This document shows, one piece after another, positions 28,213 to 36,247 of a stretch of 64,000 nt of DNA. How positions within the stretch are numbered: position 1 is the stretch's first letter; each line of letters opens with the position of its first letter. The stretch comes from Pararhizobium polonicum. GTDB taxonomy: Bacteria > Pseudomonadota > Alphaproteobacteria > Rhizobiales > Rhizobiaceae. A program made the position numbers and the translations under genes. Below the pieces are notes generated by a model. That model was not told the DNA's origin. It saw nothing but the letters and a program-made list of their open reading frames with translations, and ran no database searches. The DNA lies in the NCBI RefSeq assembly GCF_001687365.1, contig NZ_LGLV01000013.1, positions 1 to 64,000 on the forward strand, in the 5' to 3' direction.

Positions 28213-28251
28213 CACGTGAATCATGGTCCGCAACCCTCTGTGAGGGCTGAA

Positions 28252-29862
28252 TTATTCGGCTGCGAGCTTCACACCGGGTGCCGCATCGAGCACGCTGCCG
28301 TCGACATGGCTTTCGAACTTGGCGAAGTTACCGACGAACATATCGACCAGCTTGCGGGCCTGCGCGTCATAAGCAGCGCCATCGCTCCAGGTCGAGCGCG
28401 GATCGAGGATGCTGCTGTCGACGCCGGGTACGGCGACCGGCACGGCAAAGCCGAAATTGCTATCCGTGCGGAAGTCGGCGGAGGCGAGCGAACCATCGAG
28501 CGCGGCGGCCAGAAGTGCCCGCGTCGCCTTGATCGGCATGCGGTGCCCGGTGCCGTAGGCGCCGCCGGTCCAGCCGGTGTTGACCAGCCAGCAGTTGACG
28601 CCATGCTCGGCGATCAGCGCCTTCAGCAGGTTGCCGTATTCGGACGGATGGCGCGGCATGAACGGTGCGCCGAAGCAGGTCGAGAAGGTCGCTTCCGGCT
28701 CCGTCACACCCTTTTCGGTGCCCGCAACCTTGGCGGTGTAGCCGGACAGGAAGTGATACATGGCCTGATCGGGGGTCAGACGGGCGATCGGCGGCATGAC
28801 GCCGAAGGCATCGGCCGTCAGCATGATGATCGTGCCGGGATGTCCGGCCGTTCCGCTCTTGCTGGCATTGGGAATGAAGTCCAGCGGATAGGCGCAGCGG
28901 GTGTTTTCGGTCAGCGAACCGTCATTGAAGTCCGGCTGGCGGTTTTCATCGAGAACGACGTTTTCCAGCACCGTGCCGAAGCGGCGGGTGGTCGCGAAGA
29001 TTTCCGGCTCGGCTTCCGCCGACAGCCGGATGGTCTTGGCATAGCAGCCGCCTTCGAAATTGAAGATGCCGTCCTCACCCCAGCCATGTTCGTCGTCGCC
29101 GATCAGCGTGCGCTTGGGATCGGCCGACAGCGTCGTCTTGCCGGTGCCCGAAAGGCCGAAGAAAACGGCTGCGTCGCCATCCGGACCGACATTGGCGGAG
29201 CAATGCATCGGCATCACCCGTTTGGCCGGCAGCAGATAGTTGAGCATGGTAAAGACGGCCTTCTTCATCTCGCCGGCATAGGACGTGCCGCCGATCAGGA
29301 TGATGCCCTTGGTGAAGTTGCAGGCAATCACGGTCTCCGTGCGGCAACCGTGGCGGGCGGGATTACCCTTGAAATCCGGAAGATCGATAATCGTCAGCTT
29401 CGGCACGAAGGAGGCCAGCGCCGCCTTTTCCGGACGGATCAGCAGATTGCGGATGAACAGCGAGTGCCAGGCGAACTCGGTAATGACCCGCGTCGGCAGG
29501 GCGTTTTCCGCATCGGCGCCGCCGATCAGGTCCTGCGCATACAGCGATTTGCCCTTGGCGTGATCGAGCATGTCCTGATGCAGCACGGCGAAATGCTCCG
29601 GCGACATCGCATTGTTGTTGTCCCACCAGATCTCATCCGTGGTATTGTCATCGCGAACGACGAACTTGTCCTTCGGCGAGCGGCCGGTGTGCTGGCCCGT
29701 CAGGGCCCGCACGGCACCGTCCGCGGTCAGCTGCGCTTCGCTGCGGCGCAGGATTTCCTCATAGAGTTCAGCGGTGCCAAAGTTGTACCGAACCATGTCC
29801 AGGTTGGTGAAACCGATTGATTCCAGCCCAAGGGATGGGTTGCGAATGCCGAGTTCCTTCAT
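28252..29862 (-). CDS. pckA: Phosphoenolpyruvate carboxykinase (ATP)
   Basis: A 536-aa gluconeogenic enzyme converting oxaloacetate and ATP to PEP. The P-loop [12 protein letters not shown] and the metal/nucleotide segment [13 protein letters not shown] are intact, as are [11 protein letters not shown] and the C-terminal [10 protein letters not shown]. Length equals the rhizobial enzyme. ATG 29862 is preceded by GGAGGA; a 12-codon extension to 29898 is unlikely. It is transcribed divergently from chvI across a 341-bp AT-rich gap; in S. meliloti and Agrobacterium the same pair is linked. Confidence 0.97.
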   Translation of the reverse strand: MKELGIRNPSLGLESIGFTNLDMVRYNFGTAELYEEILRRSEAQLTADGAVRALTGQHTGRSPKDKFVVRDDNTTDEIWWDNNNAMSPEHFAVLHQDMLDHAKGKSLYAQDLIGGADAENALPTRVITEFAWHSLFIRNLLIRPEKAALASFVPKLTIIDLPDFKGNPARHGCRTETVIACNFTKGIILIGGTSYAGEMKKAVFTMLNYLLPAKRVMPMHCSANVGPDGDAAVFFGLSGTGKTTLSADPKRTLIGDDEHGWGEDGIFNFEGGCYAKTIRLSAEAEPEIFATTRRFGTVLENVVLDENRQPDFNDGSLTENTRCAYPLDFIPNASKSGTAGHPGTIIMLTADAFGVMPPIARLTPDQAMYHFLSGYTAKVAGTEKGVTEPEATFSTCFGAPFMPRHPSEYGNLLKALIAEHGVNCWLVNTGWTGGAYGTGHRMPIKATRALLAAALDGSLASADFRTDSNFGFAVPVAVPGVDSSILDPRSTWSDGAAYDAQARKLVDMFVGNFAKFESHVDGSVLDAAPGVKLAAE

Positions 29863-30203
29863 GGTCCAGCTTTCCTCCGTGGTTTGCCGACAGAACATTG
29901 AATGTTAGCAACCATAAAAGGACAACGGCAAAAAGACAAGATTGCTGTCTTAAAAAATACAATGATTTCAGTATATTAATCGATTTAAAGGAAAATATCG
30001 CTTTTTTAATCGGTTGAATCGCGGCTTTTTGGATGATGTTTTTATGGCCAAACATGCCTCTTTGTGCCGGTCTCATTGCTTTTGCATTTTACTTCGCCAC
30101 AATTTGTTCCACCTTTATACTCAAGAAACCCGTCGTACCGCAGCACAGGCCCGGACAATCGGGCTGGCCTCGGAGGCGCAGAGAAATGGTGGAGCCCTAC
30201 ACG
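29863..30203. promoter_or_regulatory. Divergent pckA-chvI control region
   Basis: 341 bp with far lower GC than its surroundings, including A/T runs around 29935-30015 and a repeated AATCGxTT/AATCGGTTGAATCG pattern. No gene is supported. It must hold promoters for pckA (leftward) and chvI (rightward), but I could not fix the boxes with confidence. Confidence 0.55.
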
Positions 30204-30935
30204 ATGCAGACGATTGCACTTGTCGATGACGACCGGAATATCCTCACCTCGGTGTCGATTGCACTGGAGGCGGAAGGCTACAAGGTCGAGACCTATACAG
30301 ACGGTGCCTCGGCCCTCGACGGTCTTCTCGCCCGGCCGCCGCAGCTGGCGATCTTCGATATCAAGATGCCGCGCATGGACGGGATGGAGCTTCTGCGCCG
30401 CCTGCGCCAGAAGTCCGATATTCCGGTGATCTTCCTCACTTCCAAGGACGAGGAGATCGACGAGCTGTTCGGCCTGAAGATGGGCGCCGACGATTTCATC
30501 ACCAAGCCGTTCTCACAGCGACTGCTGGTTGAGCGCGTCAAGGCGATCCTGCGCCGCTCGGCCAACCGCGAGGCCGCAGCCGCCGCCAACACTGCCGGCA
30601 CCCCGAAGACGGCCGCCGACGTGCAGGCACGCTCGCTCGAGCGCGGCCAGCTGTCGATGGACCAGGAACGCCATACCTGCATGTGGAAGAACGAGCCGGT
30701 GACCCTGACGGTCACGGAATTCCTGATCCTGCATTCGCTGGCCCAGCGCCCCGGCGTGGTCAAGAGCCGCGATTCGCTGATGGATGCCGCCTATGACGAG
30801 CAGGTCTATGTCGACGACCGCACGATCGACAGCCACATCAAGCGGCTGCGCAAGAAGTTCAAGATGGTCGACAACGACTTCGACATGATCGAGACGCTCT
30901 ACGGCGTCGGTTACCGGTTCCGCGAATCGGCCTGA
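30204..30935 (+). CDS. chvI: Response regulator ChvI
   Basis: A 243-aa OmpR-family regulator. The receiver has D8/D9, the phosphorylated D52 in [12 protein letters not shown] and a lysine in FITKPFSQR. The winged-helix domain ends in [13 protein letters not shown] and [13 protein letters not shown]. The N-terminus [16 protein letters not shown] is that of rhizobial ChvI, which is why ATG 30204 is chosen; ATG 30186 would add six residues. With ChvG it controls the response to acid and envelope state, exopolysaccharide and virulence genes in plant-associated relatives. Confidence 0.96.
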   Translation: MQTIALVDDDRNILTSVSIALEAEGYKVETYTDGASALDGLLARPPQLAIFDIKMPRMDGMELLRRLRQKSDIPVIFLTSKDEEIDELFGLKMGADDFITKPFSQRLLVERVKAILRRSANREAAAAANTAGTPKTAADVQARSLERGQLSMDQERHTCMWKNEPVTLTVTEFLILHSLAQRPGVVKSRDSLMDAAYDEQVYVDDRTIDSHIKRLRKKFKMVDNDFDMIETLYGVGYRFRESA

Positions 30936-31102
30936 GCTTGATCGATGGAGCCGATCTTGCATGCCCGCACCGGCATCGCACGAGACTCTGGGCGCAAGAC
31001 TCTGGCATGGCCAGCGGCGGAGCTGTATGATAGGGCTCCGCGCCGAGGTGGATCGAAAAAGCGCGATCCCATCCTCATTGCCTTCGGGCGGACGGCAGCA
31101 TG

Positions 31103-31137
31103 ATCTGCCATTGAACGGCAGTCACATCTGCCATTGA
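31103..31137 (+). repeat. 12-bp direct repeat between chvI and chvG
   Basis: ATCTGCCATTGA occurs at 31103-31114 and again at 31126-31137, 23 bp apart centre to centre, about 35 bp before the chvG start. The two copies lie on about the same DNA face (two helical turns). They could be a regulator site for chvG or a small duplication. Confidence 0.5.
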
Positions 31138-31170
31138 CATGCAGGAGCCGCGAAAGCGGGAGTTGAAGGC

Positions 31171-32952
31171 TTGGTCGAAGTCTTGCGAAACATCGATATG
31201 GATGACAGCGACGCGCGGCCGGCTTCCGGCCGCAAGTGGGCGCATCCCTTTACGTTGATTCGCCGCATCTTCGGCAACGCCGTCTTTTCCAGCCTGACGC
31301 GCCGCATCCTGTTCTTCAATCTTGTCGCGCTCGTCGTGCTTGTCGGCGGCATCATGTATCTCAACCAGTTCCGCGAGGGACTGATCGATGCCCGCGTCGA
31401 GAGCCTGTTGACGCAAGGCGAGATCATCGCCGGGGCGATCGCCGCCTCCGCCTCCGTCGATACCAACTCGATCACCATCGATCCGGAAAAACTGCTGGAG
31501 CTGCAGGCAGGCCAAAGCATCACGCCGCTGCCCAGCGACGAGGATCTCGAATTTCCAATCAATCAGGAACGGGTGGCGCCGGTTCTGAGGCGGCTGATCT
31601 CGCCGACCCGCACCCGCGCCCGCCTGTTCGATGCCGATGCCGACCTGCTGCTCGATTCCCGCCACCTTTACACCGGCGGCCAGGTGCTGCGTTTCGACCT
31701 GCCGCCGATCGAACCGGAAGCCGTCACTTGGTCGGAGCGGCTGAATTCCTGGTTCAACCGTGTCCTGCAGCCGGGCAACCTGCCGCTCTACAAGGAGCCG
31801 CCGGGCGGTAACGGCGCGATCTATCCCGAAGTCATGAACGCGCTGACCGGCGTGCGCGGCGCTGTCGTGCGCGTCACCGAAAAGGGCGAGCTGATCGTCT
31901 CGGTCGCCGTCCCCGTACAGCGGTTCCGCGCCGTTCTCGGCGTGCTGCTTCTGTCGACGCAGGCCGGCGATATCGACAAGATCGTCCATGCCGAACGCCT
32001 CGCCATCATCCGGGTCTTCGGCGTCGCGGCGCTCGTCAACGTCATCCTGTCGCTGCTGCTGTCGAGCACGATCGCCAATCCGCTGCGGCGCCTGTCCGCC
32101 GCTGCCATCCGCGTGCGCCGCGGCGGCGCCAAGGAGCGCGAGGAAATTCCGGATTTCTCCTCCCGCCAGGACGAGATCGGCAACCTGTCCGTTGCGCTGC
32201 GCGAAATGACTACGGCACTCTACGACCGCATCGCCGCGATCGAGAACTTTGCCGCCGATGTCAGCCACGAACTGAAGAACCCGCTGACCTCGCTGCGCAG
32301 CGCCGTCGAAACGCTGCCGCTCGCCCGCACGGACGATTCCAAGAAGCGGCTGATGGATGTCATCCAGCATGACGTGCGCCGTCTCGACCGGTTGATCAGC
32401 GATATTTCCGACGCGTCCCGGCTCGACGCCGAGCTTGCCCGCAGCGACGCCAAGGCCGTCGATCTGGAGAAGCTGCTCGGTGACCTCGTCGATATTTCCC
32501 GCCAGATCCGCAGCGGCAAGAAGGTGGTGCAGCTGAGCTTCGTCGTGGAGCGCAAAGACAATCCGAAGGCGCGCTTCGATGTCGGCGGCTATGAACTGCG
32601 CATCGGCCAGATCATCACCAATCTCATCGAGAATGCCCGTTCGTTCGTTCCGGACGAAGGCGGGCGCATCGTCCTGCGCCTGACCCGGACGCGCAGCCGC
32701 TGCATCATCTATATCGAGGACAACGGTCCCGGCATTCAGGCCGAGGATATCGATCGCATCTTCGAGCGCTTCTACACCGACCGGCCGGAGGGCGAGGATT
32801 TCGGCCAGAATTCCGGTCTCGGCCTGTCCATCTCCCGCCAGATCGCCGAGGCGCATGGCGGCTCGCTGAAGGCGGAGAACATGATGGACGCGGCCGGCAA
32901 GATCACCGGCGCCCGCTTCATCCTCTCGCTCCCGATCGAGAACCATTCGTGA
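31171..32952 (+). CDS. chvG: Sensor histidine kinase ChvG (ExoS)
   Basis: A 593-aa membrane kinase partner of ChvI. There is a membrane helix at about 46-63 and another near 283-300 enclosing a periplasmic sensory domain, then HAMP, then H366 in ADVSHELKNPLTS. N box LIENARSF, then EDNGPGIQ and GLGLSISRQIAEAHGG. TTG 31171 is used because GGGAG (31158-31162) is eight bases upstream; ATG 31198 would remove nine residues. It overlaps hprK by four bases. In relatives the periplasmic repressor ExoR binds this domain; exoR is not in the window. Confidence 0.95.
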   Translation: MVEVLRNIDMDDSDARPASGRKWAHPFTLIRRIFGNAVFSSLTRRILFFNLVALVVLVGGIMYLNQFREGLIDARVESLLTQGEIIAGAIAASASVDTNSITIDPEKLLELQAGQSITPLPSDEDLEFPINQERVAPVLRRLISPTRTRARLFDADADLLLDSRHLYTGGQVLRFDLPPIEPEAVTWSERLNSWFNRVLQPGNLPLYKEPPGGNGAIYPEVMNALTGVRGAVVRVTEKGELIVSVAVPVQRFRAVLGVLLLSTQAGDIDKIVHAERLAIIRVFGVAALVNVILSLLLSSTIANPLRRLSAAAIRVRRGGAKEREEIPDFSSRQDEIGNLSVALREMTTALYDRIAAIENFAADVSHELKNPLTSLRSAVETLPLARTDDSKKRLMDVIQHDVRRLDRLISDISDASRLDAELARSDAKAVDLEKLLGDLVDISRQIRSGKKVVQLSFVVERKDNPKARFDVGGYELRIGQIITNLIENARSFVPDEGGRIVLRLTRTRSRCIIYIEDNGPGIQAEDIDRIFERFYTDRPEGEDFGQNSGLGLSISRQIAEAHGGSLKAENMMDAAGKITGARFILSLPIENHS

Positions 32953-33416
32953 CGGGCCAGGCGGCCAACGTTCATGCCACTGCCGTGGTGCTTGGAACCC
33001 GCGGCTTCCTGTTCGTCGGCCCATCGGGTGCGGGCAAGACCACGCTGGCGCTCTCCTGCCTGACAGCGGCAAGGAATAGCGGGCTGTTTGCCGCCCTTGT
33101 TTCGGACGATCAGGTGCTGATCTCCATGCGCAACGGCAGGGCCGTCGCCCGCCGCCCCGCCTCGATCGCCGGGCTTGCCGAGATCCGCGGGGCCGGCATC
33201 GTTGCGGTCGAAAGCGTCCCGGCTGCGGTGATGGATTTTGCCATTCTGCCGGTCAAACCACCGTTTGAACCCCGCATGCCGCCGGAAAACGAGACGTTTC
33301 TGCTGCCTTCCGGCGATTTTTTACCGTTAAAACGTCTTCCTCTGGCAGAGGGCTTGAATTCCTTTGAAATTTTACGGCTTATTTTACCTCAAAATGCCGA
33401 TTTTCAAGGACAATGA
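32949..33416 (+). CDS. hprK: Short HPr kinase/phosphorylase
   Basis: A 155-aa protein corresponding only to the catalytic C-terminal half of HPrK/P (Gram-positive enzymes are about 310 aa). P-loop GPSGAGKT is at 24-31, and the family signature appears as EIRGAGIVAVE. It phosphorylates the regulatory serine of HPr. The start is GTG in the GTGA overlap with chvG. The short form is typical of alphaproteobacteria, and co-translation with chvG suggests a link between envelope signalling and PTS regulation. Confidence 0.92.
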   Translation: MTGQAANVHATAVVLGTRGFLFVGPSGAGKTTLALSCLTAARNSGLFAALVSDDQVLISMRNGRAVARRPASIAGLAEIRGAGIVAVESVPAAVMDFAILPVKPPFEPRMPPENETFLLPSGDFLPLKRLPLAEGLNSFEILRLILPQNADFQGQ

Positions 33417-33561
33417 TGCCTTTTGAGGCAGCAATTCTGGATTTTTAACTTGCACTTCGCCTTTTCCTTGCCAAGATGCACGCCCCAAAGGTGGACGAAA
33501 TTGCTGCATTGCGATATCTGACCATCCTAAGATTTGCAGATGCAGTTGGAGCGAAGACACC

Positions 33562-33963
33562 ATGATCGGACTTGTGCTTGTCACACACGGCAAGCTGGCT
33601 GAAGAGTTTCGTCATGCGCTGGAGCATGTCGTCGGTCCGCAAAAGTCAATCGAGACTGTCTGCATCGGTCCGGAAGATGACATGGATCAGCGCCGGCAGG
33701 ATATTCTCCACGCGGTCCTTTCAGCCGACGAAGGCAATGGCGTCATCATCCTCACCGACATGTTCGGCGGCACGCCGTCCAATCTGGCGATCTCGGTGAT
33801 GCAGAGCGGCACCGTCGAGGTCATTGCCGGCGTCAATCTTCCCATGCTGATCAAGCTGGCCGGTGTGCGCGGCGAAAGCGATATGGACAAGGCCCTCGTC
33901 GAAGCATCCGAAGCAGGCAGGAAATACATCAATGTCGCAAGCCGTGTCCTCAGTGGCAAATAG
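33562..33963 (+). CDS. manX: PTS mannose-family EIIA domain protein
   Basis: A 133-aa EIIA of the mannose family. H9 in LVLVTHGKL is the phosphorylation site, and TDMFGGTPSNLA is the conserved loop. No EIIB, EIIC or EIID genes are nearby, so it is a regulatory rather than a transport component, as known for the rhizobial HPr/ManX system that affects succinate-mediated catabolite repression. It begins 145 bp after hprK and ends 13 bp before HPr. Confidence 0.93.
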   Translation: MIGLVLVTHGKLAEEFRHALEHVVGPQKSIETVCIGPEDDMDQRRQDILHAVLSADEGNGVIILTDMFGGTPSNLAISVMQSGTVEVIAGVNLPMLIKLAGVRGESDMDKALVEASEAGRKYINVASRVLSGK

Positions 33964-33976
33964 CGAGACGCCTGCA

Positions 33977-34249
33977 ATGACGCTGTCCCGCGACCTGCTG
34001 ATCGTCAACAAACGGGGGCTGCACGCCCGGGCGTCCGCCAAGTTCGTCCAGACGGTCGAAGGCTATGATGCCGAGATCCACGTCTCCAAGGACGGCATGA
34101 CCGTTGGCGGCACCTCGATCATGGGCCTGATGATGTTGGCTGCCAGCACCGGCTGTTCGATCGCCGTCACCGCCAGCGGCCGTCAGGCGCTGGAAGCGCT
34201 CGATGCCCTCGATGCGCTGGTGGCCGACAAGTTCGGCGAAGAAATCTGA
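33977..34249 (+). CDS. ptsH: Phosphocarrier protein HPr
   Basis: A 90-aa phosphocarrier. H16 in GLHARASAKF accepts phosphate from EI, and S47 in GGTSIMGLMML is the regulatory serine, fitting the presence of hprK just upstream. ATG 33977 is the standard start; a longer frame from 33863 overlaps manX and is a shadow. EI is encoded elsewhere. Confidence 0.96.
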   Translation: MTLSRDLLIVNKRGLHARASAKFVQTVEGYDAEIHVSKDGMTVGGTSIMGLMMLAASTGCSIAVTASGRQALEALDALDALVADKFGEEI

Positions 34250-34272
34250 TCTTTCCGCCCAATTCGCCCGAA

Positions 34273-34302
34273 GACATAAAGATATAAAGACCTCTTTATG
34301 TC
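34273..34302 (+). promoter_or_regulatory. Inverted-repeat operator upstream of ahcY (SahR-like)
   Basis: ATAAAGA (34284-34290), two bases, then TCTTTAT (34293-34299) is a perfect palindrome. A further ATAAAGA copy precedes it at 34276-34282, so an outer 10-bp pair GACATAAAGA / TCTTTATGTC also exists. An ArsR-family regulator, SahR, is described as controlling SAM-cycle genes including ahcY in proteobacteria; assigning this site to it is an inference. Confidence 0.45.
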
Positions 34303-34440
34303 CTGTTGCTCCTTTTCGCGTTTCCTGATAATTGAGGGACAAACTTCCCGCTGTCTGCGGGAAGCGCGAATTTCAGTGCGCCCTGCCCGGCCTGGCGAAC
34401 GCGTCAGGCCTTCCTGCACGGCACCAGCCCGGAGACTTTC

Positions 34441-35841
34441 ATGAGCACCAAGAACGACTATCTGGTTGCGGACATCGGCCTTGCCGATTTCGGCCGCAAG
34501 GAAATCACCATCGCCGAGACCGAAATGCCGGGCCTGATGGCCTGCCGCGAGGAATTCGGCACCACCAAGCCGCTGAAGGGTGCGCGCATCACCGGCTCGC
34601 TGCACATGACCATCCAGACGGCCGTGCTGATCGAGACGCTGGTTGCGCTTGGCGCCGAAGTCCGCTGGGCCTCCTGCAACATCTTCTCGACGCAGGACCA
34701 TGCTGCCGCGGCCATCGCTGCCACCGGCGTTCCCGTCTTTGCGGTCAAGGGCGAAAGCCTGGAAGAATACTGGACCTACACGGACCAGATCTTCCAGTGG
34801 GCCGATGGCGGCGTTTCCAACATGATCCTCGATGACGGCGGCGACGCCACCATGTACATCCTGCTCGGCGCCCGCGCCGAAGCCGGCGAAGACGTTCTGT
34901 CGAAGCCTGAATCCGAGGAAGAAGAAATCCTCGTCGCCCAGATCAAGAAGCGCCTTGCCGCTTCGCCGGGCTGGTTCACCAAACAGCGCGATGCCATCAA
35001 GGGCGTGACGGAAGAAACCACCACCGGTGTCAACCGTCTCTACCAGCTGCATGCCAAGGGCCTGCTGCCCTTCCCGGCGATCAACGTTAACGATTCGGTT
35101 ACCAAGTCGAAGTTCGACAACAAGTACGGCTGCAAGGAATCGCTGGTCGACGGTATCCGCCGCGGCACCGACGTGATGATGGCCGGCAAGGTTGCCGTCG
35201 TCTGCGGTTACGGCGATGTCGGCAAGGGTTCGGCCGCCTCGCTCTCCGGCGCCGGCGCCCGCGTCAAGGTGACGGAAGTCGATCCGATCTGCGCTCTGCA
35301 GGCCGCCATGGACGGGTATGAAGTCGTCCAGCTCGAAGACGTCGTCTCCTCCGCCGACATCTTCATCACCACGACCGGCAACAAGGACGTCATCCGCATG
35401 GACCACATGCGCGAGATGAAGGACATGGCGATCGTCGGCAATATCGGCCACTTCGACAACGAGATCCAGGTTTCCGCGCTGCGCAACCTGAAATGGACCA
35501 ACGTCAAGCCGCAGGTCGACCTGATCGAATTCCCGAAGGGCAATCGCATGATCCTTCTGTCGGAAGGCCGCCTGCTCAACCTCGGCAATGCCACCGGCCA
35601 TCCGTCCTTCGTCATGTCGGCTTCGTTCACCAACCAGACACTGGCGCAGATCGAACTGTTTACCAAGGGTGAGCAGTACGAAAAGGGCGTTCACATCCTG
35701 CCGAAGCACCTCGACGAAAAGGTCGCCCGTCTGCATCTGGCCAAGCTCGGCGCCAAGCTGACCGAACTTTCGCAGGAGCAGGCCAGCTATATCGGCGTGA
35801 CGCCGCAGGGTCCGTTCAAGGCCGAACACTACCGGTACTGA
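34441..35841 (+). CDS. ahcY: S-adenosylhomocysteine hydrolase
   Basis: A 466-aa NAD-dependent enzyme that removes the methylation by-product SAH, giving homocysteine and adenosine. Seen are [31 protein letters not shown], the NAD loop [13 protein letters not shown], and the C-terminal [10 protein letters not shown] carrying the lysine and tyrosine that reach the neighbouring subunit's NAD. Length is typical of the bacterial form with the inserted segment. It is preceded by a palindromic operator and followed by a strong terminator, so it is probably a single-gene unit. Confidence 0.98.
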   Translation: MSTKNDYLVADIGLADFGRKEITIAETEMPGLMACREEFGTTKPLKGARITGSLHMTIQTAVLIETLVALGAEVRWASCNIFSTQDHAAAAIAATGVPVFAVKGESLEEYWTYTDQIFQWADGGVSNMILDDGGDATMYILLGARAEAGEDVLSKPESEEEEILVAQIKKRLAASPGWFTKQRDAIKGVTEETTTGVNRLYQLHAKGLLPFPAINVNDSVTKSKFDNKYGCKESLVDGIRRGTDVMMAGKVAVVCGYGDVGKGSAASLSGAGARVKVTEVDPICALQAAMDGYEVVQLEDVVSSADIFITTTGNKDVIRMDHMREMKDMAIVGNIGHFDNEIQVSALRNLKWTNVKPQVDLIEFPKGNRMILLSEGRLLNLGNATGHPSFVMSASFTNQTLAQIELFTKGEQYEKGVHILPKHLDEKVARLHLAKLGAKLTELSQEQASYIGVTPQGPFKAEHYRY

Positions 35842-35869
35842 TCCTTACCCGGATAATCCACAACATATA

Positions 35870-35909
35870 GAGGCCGCGATCTTGACAAAAGATCGCGGCC
35901 TCTTTTTTT
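35870..35909 (+). terminator. Strong terminator after ahcY
   Basis: A perfect 14-bp stem, GAGGCCGCGATCTT (35870-35883) with AAGATCGCGGCCTC (35889-35902), 5-base loop, then T7. Confidence 0.95.
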
Positions 35910-36247
35910 GCCTCGCCCTTCCCGACGATTCCCCGAAAGCGTATGTTTTTGGGACAATGATTCGTGACGAAGATGCGGAACAGACGCGTCGCGAATGGGG
36001 ATGTCTTGCCGTTGAGGCGACAAACAGACGAAGACATGCCGGACTGCAATCGGAATTGAACGAGGCCTTGCTTTGGCGGGATTTCGATTTAGCACTGCGT
36101 GGCGATTTGCAACCGGACCAAAGATCTTGAACGGGGCTCGGCTGATAAGGTCGGGGCACGCTTCAAGGTGTTGAATACACAGATGATCATCCGTGATTCG
36201 GGTTTCCGGCGCGTTGATCCTCTGTGGTGCAAACGGGGAAGCACGCC
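35910..36247. other. Intergenic region between ahcY and the DivL-like gene
   Basis: 338 bp with no convincing gene. A 57-codon ORF (35957-36130, plus) opens with ATG but has a GGGAC only two bases upstream, an unusually low GC at third codon positions for this genome, and no recognisable motif. The stretch presumably carries the promoter for the run of genes from 36248. Confidence 0.55.

Noticed and set aside
31075-33072. 665-codon minus-strand ORF opposite chvG and hprK
   Set aside because: Antisense to two well-identified genes, with a repetitive Gln/Arg/Asp-rich product and no motifs.
34250-34440. SAM-II or SAH riboswitch before ahcY
   Set aside because: I saw no pseudoknot-like conserved core of either class; the palindrome is better explained as a protein-binding operator, though a covariance search was not possible.
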